A stretch of DNA of 64,000 bases from CAIKMD01 sp036501365 (GCA_036501365.1 DASYAL010000055.1:186001-250000); one strand, 5' to 3'. Counted from the first letter of the stretch, positions 50,095 through 61,691 are shown. Numbers and translations are program-made. The notes: generated from the sequence alone by a model not told the origin.

Positions 50095-50661
50095 TCAGTT
50101 CTGCTTTCCCGTGCTGAGCTCGGGCCAGAGCCTGCGCGCGATCTCGCCGTCCTCGGCGAAAGCATGGCAGGTGTTGAGGAGGCGTGGCTTGCGCGACGCG
50201 TCAGGGCTGCGCCCCTCGGCCCGCGCCATGCGGCTGCGATGGGGGAAGATGGTCTGGAAGGCAACCGTCGCGAGGCGTCCGATCAGCTCGACATGATGGG
50301 TACAGCCGGCGACGCCACCGAACAACTCGAACACTCGGGCATTGAAGCCCTTCGCGATCTTCAGGCCCTTGAGCTGCTGGAAGTTCGGCAGAATGGCAGG
50401 GCAGACCGCATAGGGGCTGTGGTCGGTCGCGGCCTCGACGCCCTGGATGGTCAGGCCGTCGTCGACGATGAGCCGCAGCCACATCTCGTGGATGAACTCA
50501 CCGGGCTTCACCTCGCCGCGATACTCGTTGCCGAAGGCGTAGCTCTTGCCGTCGGTCAGGCGGCCTTCGATGTCCCAGAGGCCGTCGCTTCGCTTATAGC
50601 CGTGACATTCGATGCGTCTCGTATGGATCAGCTCGCGCGGTGCGGCGTCGGGCAAGGGCAT
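50095..50661 (-). CDS. DUF2889 domain protein
   Basis: The 188-residue protein has IHTRRIECHGYKRSDGLWDIEGRLTD and HEMWLRLIVDDGLTIQGVEAATDHSPYAVCP, then CTHHVELIGRLATVAFQTI: a DUF2889 signature with conserved Cys and His residues that could hold a metal. Function is unknown; some related proteins occur beside aromatic catabolic genes. The ATG at 50661 is used. It follows aroB on the same strand after 28 bases and is convergent with the protease gene (three bases between stops). Confidence 0.78.
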   Translation of the reverse strand: MPLPDAAPRELIHTRRIECHGYKRSDGLWDIEGRLTDGKSYAFGNEYRGEVKPGEFIHEMWLRLIVDDGLTIQGVEAATDHSPYAVCPAILPNFQQLKGLKIAKGFNARVFELFGGVAGCTHHVELIGRLATVAFQTIFPHRSRMARAEGRSPDASRKPRLLNTCHAFAEDGEIARRLWPELSTGKQN

Positions 50662-50689
50662 GACATGCTCTTTCGGGAATTGGGAAAAG

Positions 50690-51823
50690 CTAGGCGGTCG
50701 CGGGCGCAGCGCCGGTCTCGGCCGCGAGGAAGGTCTCGAGCGTCGCGCGTTCGACATCGCGCGAGATGAAGGCGTCGCCGATGTCATGCGCGAGGATCAA
50801 GGTGATGCGGCCGTCGCGCACTTTCTTGTCTTTGCCCATATGGCGCAGGAGCTCGGCCGGCGCAAAGCGCTTGCCGGTGGCGATCTGGCCGAGCGCCACG
50901 GGCAGGCCGACGGCGGTGTAATGGCGGCGCACCCGCGCCACGGAGTCTCTCGGGCAAAGGCCGAGCTTCGCGGATAAGTCGAAAGCGAGCCGCATACCGA
51001 GCGCGACCGCCTCGCCATGCAGCAGCGCGTCGCCGAATCCGGTCTCGGCCTCGAGCGCATGGCCGAAAGTATGGCCGAAATTGAGGAGCTGGCGGTCGCC
51101 GGTCTCGCGTTCGTCGATCGCGACCACCGCCGCTTTGGCGGCGCAGCTCTTCAGCACCGCTTGGCGCCGCGCATCGGCATCGCCGGCGACGAGGCGCGGC
51201 CCGGCGGTCTCGAGCCAGTCGTAGAAGCCGCGGTCGCGGATGAGGCCGTATTTCACCACCTCGGCATAGCCCGCCAGCAATTCGCGCCGCGGCAGAGTCG
51301 CCAGCGTGTCGATATCGGCCAGCACGAGCACCGGCTGGTGGAAGGCGCCAATGAGATTCTTGCCGTGGCGGCTGTCGATCGCGGTCTTGCCGCCGACCGA
51401 ACTGTCGACCTGCGCCAGCAAGGTGGTTGGCACCTGCACGTAGTCGAGGCCGCGCAGCAAGGTCGCCGCGGCAAAGCCGGTGAGGTCGCCGATGACGCCG
51501 CCGCCCAGCGCGATCAGCGGCGTGCCGCGCTCGATGCCGAGCCCCAGCACGTCCTCGCAGAGCTTCGAGAAATGCGCGAAATCCTTGCTCGCCTCGCCCG
51601 GCGGCAAGATGATCGCCTGATGCGCGATGCCGGTCTTGTCGAGCCCGGCCTGCAAGGGCGCGAGATGAAGCTTGGCGACATTCTCGTCGGTGATGATCAC
51701 CGCGCGCTTCTGGCGGATGACCGGCGCGATCAGCGCGCCGGCATCGGTCAGCAGCCCGGCGCCGACGACAATGTCGTAGCTGCGTGCGCCGAGCTCGACG
51801 CGAAGGTGATCGCGCGTGCTCAT
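50690..51823 (-). CDS. aroB: 3-dehydroquinate synthase
   Basis: The 377-residue enzyme makes 3-dehydroquinate from DAHP, second step of the shikimate pathway. ALGGGVIGDLTGFAAA, VPTTLLAQVDSSVGGKTAIDSRHGKNLIGAF, LAGYAEVVKYGLI and NFGHTFGHALEAETG (metal-binding His) are typical. ATG at 51823 overlaps the aroK stop by four bases. Gene order aroK-aroB is common in alphaproteobacteria. Confidence 0.96.
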   Translation of the reverse strand: MSTRDHLRVELGARSYDIVVGAGLLTDAGALIAPVIRQKRAVIITDENVAKLHLAPLQAGLDKTGIAHQAIILPPGEASKDFAHFSKLCEDVLGLGIERGTPLIALGGGVIGDLTGFAAATLLRGLDYVQVPTTLLAQVDSSVGGKTAIDSRHGKNLIGAFHQPVLVLADIDTLATLPRRELLAGYAEVVKYGLIRDRGFYDWLETAGPRLVAGDADARRQAVLKSCAAKAAVVAIDERETGDRQLLNFGHTFGHALEAETGFGDALLHGEAVALGMRLAFDLSAKLGLCPRDSVARVRRHYTAVGLPVALGQIATGKRFAPAELLRHMGKDKKVRDGRITLILAHDIGDAFISRDVERATLETFLAAETGAAPATA

Positions 51824-52386
51824 GAGCCGGCGCCGGCCTGGGCCGTCGCGCGCAAATGCTGCTGCAGCCCCTCGATCGCCTTGGTCAGCGTCGCTTCGGG
51901 CGGCCCGTCGACGGTATCGACCGTGATGTCCGCCTCGGCATAGATCGGATAGCGTTCGGCCATCAATCGCGTCAGCACCGCGCGCGGATCGCCGGTCTTG
52001 AGCAGCGGCCGGTTGCCGCGCCGAGCGACGCGGGTGAGCAGGGTCTCGAGATCGGCGCGCAGCCAGATCGAGATTGCGCGCTGGCGGAGGAGTGCGCGCG
52101 TGCTCGGGTCCATGAAGGCGCCACCGCCGGTCGCCAGCACCTGCGGCGGCCCGTCGAGCAGCCGGGCGATCACCCGCCGCTCGCCGTTGCGAAAGGTAGC
52201 CTCGCCGTCGCGCGCGAAAATCTCCTCGATGCTCGCGCCCGCGGCGGCTTCGATCTCGGCATCGGCATCCGTGAAAGGCAGGCCGAGCACCTGGCCAAGC
52301 CGGCGGCCGATACTCGATTTGCCGGCACCCATCAGCCCGACCAGCGCCACCGTCACCGGCGCGCGCCAAGGTAACGACGCATTCAT
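51820..52386 (-). CDS. aroK: Shikimate kinase
   Basis: The 188-residue kinase phosphorylates shikimate at O3. It shows Walker A GLMGAGKSSIGRRL, FTDADAEIEAAAGASIEEIFARDGEATFRNGE (shikimate Asp and Arg), and LATGGGAFMDPSTRALL. It is the first gene of aroK-aroB-DUF2889 on the minus strand and diverges from the small membrane protein gene at 52538. Confidence 0.95.
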   Translation of the reverse strand: MNASLPWRAPVTVALVGLMGAGKSSIGRRLGQVLGLPFTDADAEIEAAAGASIEEIFARDGEATFRNGERRVIARLLDGPPQVLATGGGAFMDPSTRALLRQRAISIWLRADLETLLTRVARRGNRPLLKTGDPRAVLTRLMAERYPIYAEADITVDTVDGPPEATLTKAIEGLQQHLRATAQAGAGS

Positions 52387-52537
52387 GCGCGCACCGCTGC
52401 GACTCGGCGCGGCAGCGTTGAATCGTTAAGGATGCGCCGATAGACTGCGGCTAACTCAATCATGGCCGCAGCCTAGCATACTGCCAGGATGCCGCGCCAA
52501 TCGGGGTTCCTCTCATCAATTGCTTCGGGCAGAGTCA

Positions 52538-52678
52538 ATGGGTCGCTTTCTTCTGGTCGTCTTGGCTGTCGTCGTGGTGATCCTCGTCGGCGGAACGGCG
52601 TTTCTCATGGTCTGGAACCCCCCGGCGCCGACCGCGCGCGTCGAAAAGGTGATTCCGGATGCGCGTTTTCCGCATTGA
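52538..52678 (+). CDS. Small single-span membrane protein
   Basis: The 46-residue protein has one strong membrane helix (FLLVVLAVVVVILVGGTAFL) and a short tail WNPPAPTARVEKVIPDARFPH. Small proteins of this design, ending in a VEKVIPD motif, sit upstream of xerD in other alphaproteobacteria as far as I recall, which supports it as a real gene. Its end overlaps the start of the next gene by 20 bases in another frame, so the two are probably translated in concert. Function unknown. Confidence 0.65.
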   Translation: MGRFLLVVLAVVVVILVGGTAFLMVWNPPAPTARVEKVIPDARFPH

Positions 52679-54410
52679 GCGGAGCCTCTACGCCGCGCTT
52701 CTGATCCTCGCGGCGACGCCTGTCTTTATCCCGATCGGTTTTGTCCGGACCGCCGCGGCGCAGACGGGCATGCCAATTCCCCTGCTGCCGCCAACCCCGA
52801 CGGCGCCCGCGCCGCCGACCCCGGCCGCACCGCCGGCGCCGCCACCCGCCGCGCCAAGCGACTCGCAGATCGAGTCGCAGCCGCTGGCGCCGCTTGATCC
52901 GTCCTGGACCGGCACGCTTGGCGCCGCCGACCGCGCCTTGCCGCAAGACATGTGGTCGACGACGCCACGCAGCCTCGTCGATGCCGCCTTGCCGCTGCTC
53001 CAGCCGACGAATTCGCCGGCGTTGCAGGATCTCGGCCGCCGGCTGCTGCTGAGCGGCGCGACGGTGCCCGCGGGTCAGGATCCTACGACCGGGCCGAGCC
53101 TCATCGATCGCCGCTTCGGTCGCCTGCTGGCGCTGGGCTATAGCGAGGGCGCGGCGCTGATCGATGCGTTGCCGCAACGGGACGCCGGCGAGGGCTTCGA
53201 CCGCGATTCGGTCGAGTTGCGGATCGCGGGCGGCGATCTCCCCGGTGCCTGCCGCACGGTCACCGATCGAGTCGTCCGCTATCGGAACGCCTGGTGGAAC
53301 GAAGCGCTCATTGCCTGCCAGGCGCTCAGCCGCGCCTATGACCAGGCGGCGCTCGGGCTCAGCGTCCTGCGCGAACAAAAAGCGACGCGCGATCCGGTTT
53401 TCGAGACGCTGATCGAGGCGATTCTCGGCCATCGCGGCAAGCTCGACAAGCTGCCCGATCCGACGCCGCTGCGCATGACGCTGCTGGCGGCGGCGAAGCT
53501 GCCGCTCCCCGGTGATGCGTTGGCGGCGGCAGGGCCGGCCGCGCTCGCGGTCTGGGCGACCAGCGACCACGTGCCGATCGCCGCGCGGCTCGCGGCCGGC
53601 GAGAAGGCCGAGGCGTTTGGCGCATTGCCGCCGGCCGGGCTCGGCCTGCTCTATGGCGCGGTCGAGATCAAGCCCGAGGAGCGGGCGGGACTCTTGAAGA
53701 GCGGCAAGCTTCCTGACGACCCGCGCGCCCGCGCGATCCTCTTCGATGTCGCGCGCGCCAGCGATCCGGGAGCGGCGCGCGTCGCCGCGCTGGCGCCGCT
53801 CCTCGCCGATGCGCGCCGCCGCGGCGCGTTCTTTGCGATGGCGCGGTTGGTCGGGCCGCTGGTGGAGGAACTCCAGCCGGCGCCCGAGCTGCGAAGCTTT
53901 GCCGGCGAGGCGGCGCGCGTGCTGCTCGCGACGCATGATGGCGATCGCGCGGCGCCCTGGGTCGCGCTCGCCGGCAGCGCCGAGTTGCGCGTGGTCGCCG
54001 ATTTCGCGCACGTTCCTGGCGGCGACGAAGAGTCGCCGCCGCTCGCGGCCGCGATCACGGCACTGACGGCGCTCGATGCCCCGGCCGCGTCGCGTCAGGC
54101 CGATCTGCTCGTGTCGCTTGCCGCGGCGCTGGGGGAGCCGCTTGGCGGGATCGATAGGGCGCCGTTGCTCCGCGTGCCGCATCCGGGGACGGTGCCCAAT
54201 GGCGCGCTGTGGCTCGACCAGGAGGAGGCGGCGAAAGCTCAGCGCATCGGCGAGACCGTACTGACGACCATACTAATGGCGACGGCCGGCGATCGGCTTT
54301 CCGCCGAGCCGATCGTGCTCGCGCAAGCCGTTGCCGGGCTCGAAGCGGCGGGGCTCGATCCCGATGCGCGCGCGCTCGCCGTCGAAGCGGCGCTCGATGC
54401 CGGCATCTGA
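52659..54410 (+). CDS. Large exported protein of unknown function upstream of xerD
   Basis: The 583-residue protein has an N-terminal signal or anchor (about 8-34, LYAALLILAATPVFIPIGF, then AAA), followed by a proline/alanine linker (about 45-68) and then an alpha-helical, Ala/Leu-rich body with several repeated helical pairs, suggestive of a solenoid. No enzymatic motif is visible. It overlaps both the small membrane protein gene before and xerD after, so it belongs to that operon. I do not recognise a named family; it is probably a periplasmic structural or adaptor protein conserved near xerD. Confidence 0.75.
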   Translation: MRVFRIERSLYAALLILAATPVFIPIGFVRTAAAQTGMPIPLLPPTPTAPAPPTPAAPPAPPPAAPSDSQIESQPLAPLDPSWTGTLGAADRALPQDMWSTTPRSLVDAALPLLQPTNSPALQDLGRRLLLSGATVPAGQDPTTGPSLIDRRFGRLLALGYSEGAALIDALPQRDAGEGFDRDSVELRIAGGDLPGACRTVTDRVVRYRNAWWNEALIACQALSRAYDQAALGLSVLREQKATRDPVFETLIEAILGHRGKLDKLPDPTPLRMTLLAAAKLPLPGDALAAAGPAALAVWATSDHVPIAARLAAGEKAEAFGALPPAGLGLLYGAVEIKPEERAGLLKSGKLPDDPRARAILFDVARASDPGAARVAALAPLLADARRRGAFFAMARLVGPLVEELQPAPELRSFAGEAARVLLATHDGDRAAPWVALAGSAELRVVADFAHVPGGDEESPPLAAAITALTALDAPAASRQADLLVSLAAALGEPLGGIDRAPLLRVPHPGTVPNGALWLDQEEAAKAQRIGETVLTTILMATAGDRLSAEPIVLAQAVAGLEAAGLDPDARALAVEAALDAGI

Positions 54411-55335
54411 GCGGCGCAAGCCGGTGCCGCCGTCCTCGCGCCATGTCGAGGCGTTCCTCGAGATGCTCGCCGCCGAGCGCGGCGCGGCACGTCTCACCAT
54501 CGCCGCCTACCGCAACGATCTCGACGATCTCGCACGCGTCCTCGGCGGCGATCTTGCGCGGGCCGAGAGCGATGGCCTGCGCCGTTATTTCGCAGCGCTC
54601 GCCCGCGCCGGCGCCGGCGCGCGCACCGCGGCACGTCGACTCTCGGCGTTCCGGCAATTCTTTCGCTTCCTCGTGACCGACGGCGTGCGGCGCGATGACC
54701 CGACCCAGGCGATCGACGGGCCGCGCCTGCCGCGCGCCCTGCCCAAGCATCTCGAGGAAGGCGAAGTCGCGGCGCTGATCGATGCTTCGTGCAAGCATGA
54801 GGGGCCTGAAGGCTTGCGGCTCGTCTGCATCGTCGAGCTGCTCTACGGCGCAGGCTTGCGAGTCTCGGAACTGGCGGCGCTGCCGCTCGCCGCGGCGAAG
54901 CGCGATGCCCCCTATCTCGTCATTCGCGGCAAGGGCGACAAGGAGCGGCTGGTGCCGCTCGGCGCGCCCGCGCGTGCTGCGCTTGCTGCCTACCTCGCGA
55001 TACGCTGGCGCTTCCTGCGCGACGGCAAGGCGTCGCGGTTCCTCTTTCCGTCGCGCGGGCGCGAGGGCTTCCTCACGCGTCGTCGCTGCGGTCAGCTCTT
55101 GAAGCAGCTCGCGCTTGAGGCGGAGCTCGACCCGGCGCGGCTGTCGCCCCATGTCCTCCGCCACGCCTTCGCCAGCCATCTCGTCGAGAACGGCGCCGAC
55201 CTGCGCAGCGTGCAGGAAATGCTCGGCCATGCCGATATCGCGACGACCCAGATCTATACGCATGTGCAAAGTGCGCGCTTGCAGCGCCTCGTCGCCGAGC
55301 GCCATCCGCTCGCGCGCAAGAAGCCGGTGCGCTGA
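54397..55335 (+). CDS. xerD: Tyrosine recombinase XerD
   Basis: The 312-residue recombinase resolves chromosome dimers at dif with XerC. The N-terminal SAM-like domain (HVEAFLEMLAAERGAARLTIAAYRNDL) is followed by the catalytic domain: Arg in LLYGAGLRVSELAAL, Lys in IRGKGDKERLVPL, HVLRHAFASHLVENGADLRSVQEMLGHADIATTQIYTHV with His-x-x-Arg, the second His and the nucleophile Tyr. XerD rather than XerC is chosen from the neighbours (aroK, accA). ATG at 54397 overlaps the preceding gene by 14 bases. Confidence 0.9.
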   Translation: MPASERRKPVPPSSRHVEAFLEMLAAERGAARLTIAAYRNDLDDLARVLGGDLARAESDGLRRYFAALARAGAGARTAARRLSAFRQFFRFLVTDGVRRDDPTQAIDGPRLPRALPKHLEEGEVAALIDASCKHEGPEGLRLVCIVELLYGAGLRVSELAALPLAAAKRDAPYLVIRGKGDKERLVPLGAPARAALAAYLAIRWRFLRDGKASRFLFPSRGREGFLTRRRCGQLLKQLALEAELDPARLSPHVLRHAFASHLVENGADLRSVQEMLGHADIATTQIYTHVQSARLQRLVAERHPLARKKPVR

Positions 55336-55398
55336 GCGGCGGCCGGGCGCGGCCGCGGGGTAGCGCCGGCCGAGCGCTTATGCTAGGTGACACGGCCG

Positions 55399-56349
55399 AT
55401 GCGACATTTTCTCGAATTCGAGAAGCCGCTCGCCGAGCTCGAAGGCAAGATCGAGGAGTTGCGCCATCTCGCCGATGGCGGCGATCTCAATATCGCCGAT
55501 GAGGTCGAGCGACTGGAGACCAAGGTCGATCGGCTGCTGCGCCAGACCTACGCCAAGCTCTCGCCATGGCAAAAGGTCCTGCTCGCGCGCCATCCCGAGC
55601 GCCCGCATGGCGGCGATTACCTCGCCGGGCTCATCACCGAGTTCACGCCGCTGGCGGGTGATCGCGCCTTTGCCGAGGACCGCGCGATCGTCGGCGGCCT
55701 CGGGCGATTCCGCGGCCGCGCCGTCGTGGTGCTGGCGCATGAGAAAGGCGCCGACACCGAAGCGCGCGTCCGGCACAATTTCGGCATGGCCAAGCCCGAG
55801 GGGTATCGCAAGGCAATCCGCCTCACGCATCTCGCCCACCGTTTCGCGCTGCCGGTCTTGAGCTTCGTCGACACCGCCGGCGCTTATCCCGGTATCGAGG
55901 CCGAGGAGCGCGGCCAAGCCGAGGCGATCGCGCGCTCGATCGAGGCCTGTCTCCAGGTCGAGGTGCCGGTGATCGCGACGGTGATCGGCGAAGGCGGCTC
56001 GGGCGGCGCGATCGCGCTCGCCGTCGGCAATCGGGTGCTGATGCTCGAGCACGCGGTCTATTCGGTGATCTCGCCCGAAGGCTGCGCCTCGATCTTGTGG
56101 CGCAGCGCCGCCAATGCGCAGGACGCGGCCGAAGCGCTGAAGCTCACCGCGCAGGATCTTCTGAGGCTCGGCGTCATCGATCAGATCGTGACCGAGCCGC
56201 TGGGCGGCGCGCATCGCGACAAGGCGGCGACCATCGCCGCGGTCGGCGATGCGATCGAGATCGCGCTCGGGCCGCTGCTCGAACTCGATGGGCCGGCGCT
56301 CCGCAAGCAGCGCCGCGAGAAGTTCCTCGCGATGGGAAGCGCAGCCTAG
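55399..56349 (+). CDS. accA: Acetyl-CoA carboxylase carboxyltransferase subunit alpha
   Basis: The 316-residue subunit transfers the carboxyl group from biotin to acetyl-CoA in fatty-acid synthesis. FLEFEKPLAELEGKIEELR, HPERPHGGDYLAGL, MAKPEGYRKAIRLTHLAHRFALPVL and the oxyanion-hole segments VIGEGGSGGAIALAVGN and VISPEGCASILW are typical. ATG at 55399 is preferred over a GTG at 55387. It lies 63 bases after xerD and is convergent with the response regulator gene. Confidence 0.96.
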   Translation: MRHFLEFEKPLAELEGKIEELRHLADGGDLNIADEVERLETKVDRLLRQTYAKLSPWQKVLLARHPERPHGGDYLAGLITEFTPLAGDRAFAEDRAIVGGLGRFRGRAVVVLAHEKGADTEARVRHNFGMAKPEGYRKAIRLTHLAHRFALPVLSFVDTAGAYPGIEAEERGQAEAIARSIEACLQVEVPVIATVIGEGGSGGAIALAVGNRVLMLEHAVYSVISPEGCASILWRSAANAQDAAEALKLTAQDLLRLGVIDQIVTEPLGGAHRDKAATIAAVGDAIEIALGPLLELDGPALRKQRREKFLAMGSAA

Positions 56350-56356
56350 CGACGGG

Positions 56357-57019
56357 TCACGCCTTCAGCGTGTAGCCCGAGCCGCGCACGGTGTGCAGCA
56401 GCGGCTTGTCGAAGCCCTTGTCGATCTTCTGCCGCAGTCGGCTGACATGCACGTCGATGACGTTGGTCTGGGGATCGAAGTGGTGATCCCACACCTTTTC
56501 CAGCAGCATCGTGCGCGTGACGATATGGCCGGCGTGCCGCATCAGGTATTCGAGCAGGCGGAACTCGCGCGGCAGCAGCTCGATCGGCTGCTCGGCGCGC
56601 GTCACCGTCCGCGCCAGGAGATCCATCTCGAGGTCGCCGGCTTGCAGCTTCGTCTCGGCGCTCGAGCGCCGCGTCAGCGCCTCGAGCCGCGCGAGCAACT
56701 CCGAGAATGCGAACGGCTTGCCGAGATAGTCGTCGCAGCCGGCGCGCAAGCCCTTGACCCGTTCGTCGACATCGCCCAGCGCGCTCAGCACGAGGACCGG
56801 CGTCAAGTTCTTCGCCGCGCGCAGCGCCGCGATGATCGAAAGCCCGTCGAGGCCGGGAAGCATCCGGTCGATGATCATCGCGTCGAAATTCTCGCGGCGC
56901 GCGACATCGAGACCTGTTCGACCGTGCTCGGCCAAGTCGACGCGATGGCCGCTCTCGGTCAATCCCTTGACGAGATAAGCCGCCGCTTCGCTGTCGTCCT
57001 CAATGACCAAGATACGCAT
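56357..57019 (-). CDS. OmpR/PhoB-type response regulator
   Basis: The 220-residue regulator has a receiver (MRILVIEDDSEAAAYL, phosphoacceptor Asp51 in IIDRMLPGLDG, Lys in YLGKPFAFSEL) and a winged helix (LLPREFRLLEYLMRHAGHIVTRTMLLEKVWDHHFDPQTNVIDVHVSRLRQKID). It follows degP after 57 bases with a hairpin between. In many alphaproteobacteria a kinase gene would come next; here the convergent accA gene follows, so the kinase is missing or elsewhere. Envelope-stress control of degP is plausible from position. Confidence 0.9.
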   Translation of the reverse strand: MRILVIEDDSEAAAYLVKGLTESGHRVDLAEHGRTGLDVARRENFDAMIIDRMLPGLDGLSIIAALRAAKNLTPVLVLSALGDVDERVKGLRAGCDDYLGKPFAFSELLARLEALTRRSSAETKLQAGDLEMDLLARTVTRAEQPIELLPREFRLLEYLMRHAGHIVTRTMLLEKVWDHHFDPQTNVIDVHVSRLRQKIDKGFDKPLLHTVRGSGYTLKA

Positions 57020-57040
57020 GGGCGTGATCACAATAGAATG

Positions 57041-57071
57041 GGGGAGAGGCCAGACGCGCCGGCCTCTCCCC
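57041..57071 (-). terminator. Intercistronic hairpin between degP and the response regulator
   Basis: An 11-base-pair perfect stem, GGGGAGAGGCC (57041-57051) and GGCCTCTCCCC (57061-57071) with a nine-base loop, lies five bases after the degP stop. Only a weak T-rich tract follows on the minus strand, so it may be an attenuator or 3'-end stabiliser rather than a full terminator. Confidence 0.55.
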
Positions 57072-57076
57072 GGTTG

Positions 57077-58693
57077 TCAGCCGTTGCCCTGATTGCTTAA
57101 CGACAGCGCAACATATTGGTTGACGCCGTTGCGGTTGAGCAGGATCAGGACGTTCTGGTTGCCCTTCGCGCTCTTGGCCTCGTTGAGCGCGCCGATCACC
57201 TCGGTGGGCGTGGTGACCGGCTTCTGGTTGACGGATTCGAGCACGTCGCCGCGCTGCAAACCGAGATCGGCGAGCGGGCTGTCATCGGCGACGCTGGTGA
57301 CGACGACGCCTTTGACGTCGCGGCCGATATGCAGCCGCTGGCGCCAGTCGCTGGTCAGCGGCGAAAGATGGAGTCCCATCGCGCTGCCGTTCTCAGCCGT
57401 CGCGCCGCTATTGCCGCCGCGACCATTCATCGCGATCTGCGGGTTCTCGGGCATTTGCGAGATGGTCGGCGACAGATCGGTTTCGCCCGATTTGCGCCAG
57501 ATATGCACCTTCGCAATGTCACCGACTTTGGTCTCCGCCACCACGATTGGCAGGTCGCGCACCTTATCGATGTCGTGATCGTTGAAGGACAGGATCACAT
57601 CGCCCTGCTTGAAGCCGGCCTTGGCGGCGGGGCCGCCGGGCGTGACGTCGGCGACCAGCGCGCCTTCATCCTTTGGCAGGCCGAGGCTCTTGGCGATCTC
57701 CGGTGTGACCTGCTGGATCTGCACGCCGAGCCAGCCGCGGTCGACTTTGCCGTGCTCGCGCAACTGGTCGATGACCGGTTTCGCCAGATCCGACGGAATG
57801 GCGAAGCCAATGCCGACCGAGCCGCCATTCGGCGAATAGATCGCGGTGTTGATGCCGATCACCTGGCCGTCGAGGTTGAAGGTCGGGCCGCCCGAATTGC
57901 CGCGATTGATCGAGGCGTCGATCTGGAGGAAGTCGTCGTAGGGGCCGGCGTGGATGTCGCGGCCGCGCGCCGAGACGAAGCCCGGACTGACCGAGCCGCC
58001 AAGGCCGAAAGGATTGCCGACGGCGAGCACCCAGTCGCCGACCTGCTCCGTATCGCTGTTGCCCCAGCTCACATAGGGCAGCGGCTTTGGCGCCTCGATC
58101 TTCAAAAGCGCAAGATCGGTCTTGGTGTCGCGGCCGATGATCTTGGCCGCGTGTTCCGTGCCGTCTTGAAAGATCACCGAGACTTTCGCGGCGTTCTGGA
58201 CGACATGGTTGTTGGTGACGATGTAGCCGGTCGGGTCGATGATGAAGCCCGAGCCCAGCGCGACCGTGTGCTCGCGCTGCTGCTGCGGCGCCGGCCGGCC
58301 CTGCTGCTCGAAGAAGCGGCGCAGCATCTCGTCGAATGGCGACTGCGGGAAGCCCTGACCCTGTCCGCCGAGACCCTGACCCTGGTCCTGACCTTGATCC
58401 TGGTCCTGGTCCTGACCTTGATTCTGGTCCTGACCCTGCCCCTGATCCTGGTCGCCGTTGCCGACCTCATCGCTCGTCTGGGCGCCAGGCTTTAACGTCG
58501 CCGAGATGTTGACCACCGCCGGCATCACTTTTTTGACGAGCGGCGAGAAGCTCGGCAGGGCGCCGACGAGCGGCGAGCCTGCTCCGGCGGGCGCCGTGTC
58601 GGCCTGGGCAAGAGGGCCGAAGGCAAGCGCCAGTGCGACGCCGGCCGCAAGCGTGGCCAAGCGCAAGGGGCGAGTAGAGGGGAGGGGAGACAT
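57077..58693 (-). CDS. degP: Periplasmic serine protease Do (DegP/MucD type)
   Basis: The 538-residue protease/chaperone has a signal peptide (about 1-31). The triad is His163 (VTNNHVV), Asp193 (TDLALLKIE) and Ser267 (NRGNSGGP), and two PDZ domains follow (about 300-395, WLGVQIQQVTPEIAKSLGL; about 430-535, VVVTSVADDSPLADLGLQRGDVL). The loop before the protease domain contains a Gln/Asp/Gly tract (residues 79-115) made of repeats. The ATG at 58693 gives the signal peptide. It is 200 bases downstream of secA on the same strand. Confidence 0.92.
   Translation of the reverse strand: MSPLPSTRPLRLATLAAGVALALAFGPLAQADTAPAGAGSPLVGALPSFSPLVKKVMPAVVNISATLKPGAQTSDEVGNGDQDQGQGQDQNQGQDQDQDQGQDQGQGLGGQGQGFPQSPFDEMLRRFFEQQGRPAPQQQREHTVALGSGFIIDPTGYIVTNNHVVQNAAKVSVIFQDGTEHAAKIIGRDTKTDLALLKIEAPKPLPYVSWGNSDTEQVGDWVLAVGNPFGLGGSVSPGFVSARGRDIHAGPYDDFLQIDASINRGNSGGPTFNLDGQVIGINTAIYSPNGGSVGIGFAIPSDLAKPVIDQLREHGKVDRGWLGVQIQQVTPEIAKSLGLPKDEGALVADVTPGGPAAKAGFKQGDVILSFNDHDIDKVRDLPIVVAETKVGDIAKVHIWRKSGETDLSPTISQMPENPQIAMNGRGGNSGATAENGSAMGLHLSPLTSDWRQRLHIGRDVKGVVVTSVADDSPLADLGLQRGDVLESVNQKPVTTPTEVIGALNEAKSAKGNQNVLILLNRNGVNQYVALSLSNQGNG
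58349..58459 (-). repeat. Short tandem repeat coding the Gln-Asp-Gly tract of DegP
   Basis: The stretch is built of near-identical 6-base units (GACCAG/GGTCAG types on the coding strand) that encode alternating Asp-Gln and Gly-Gln pairs. Such arrays are prone to slippage in whole codon pairs, so the linker length may vary between strains without a frameshift. Confidence 0.65.
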
Positions 58694-58890
58694 CGGAGGG
58701 GACCTCTCGGGTTCGTTGGGGTCGTCGATCGCGCGGGGCCGTTGCCGCGCTTGCTGATACTGTGTCGTCAGGATGGGCCAAGGCGGGTTACGGCCCTCCT
58801 TCGCTCCCATTAAATCTCTGTCATTCGGGAATGGTTGCCGGCCCTCGCGCCGATAGCCGGCGACCATGGCGGCGCGGAGTGGATTCTGCG

Positions 58891-61602
<2,712 letters not shown>

Positions 61603-61655
61603 TAAAAGCCTCGGGACAGGGATGCGGGCGGGAACTCCGAAGACATAGGAATAAC

Positions 61656-61691
61656 CGCCTAAAGTGTCAATTCTTCACAAGAATTTAGGCG
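61656..61691. promoter_or_regulatory. Nested inverted repeats between secA and the parvulin gene
   Basis: An inner palindrome AATTCTT-CAC-AAGAATT (61669-61685) is flanked by CGCCTAAA (61656-61663) and TTTAGGCG (61684-61691), which are also complementary. The two arms share two bases, so only one hairpin can form fully. It lies in the divergent promoter region and could be an operator or a secA leader structure. Confidence 0.4.
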
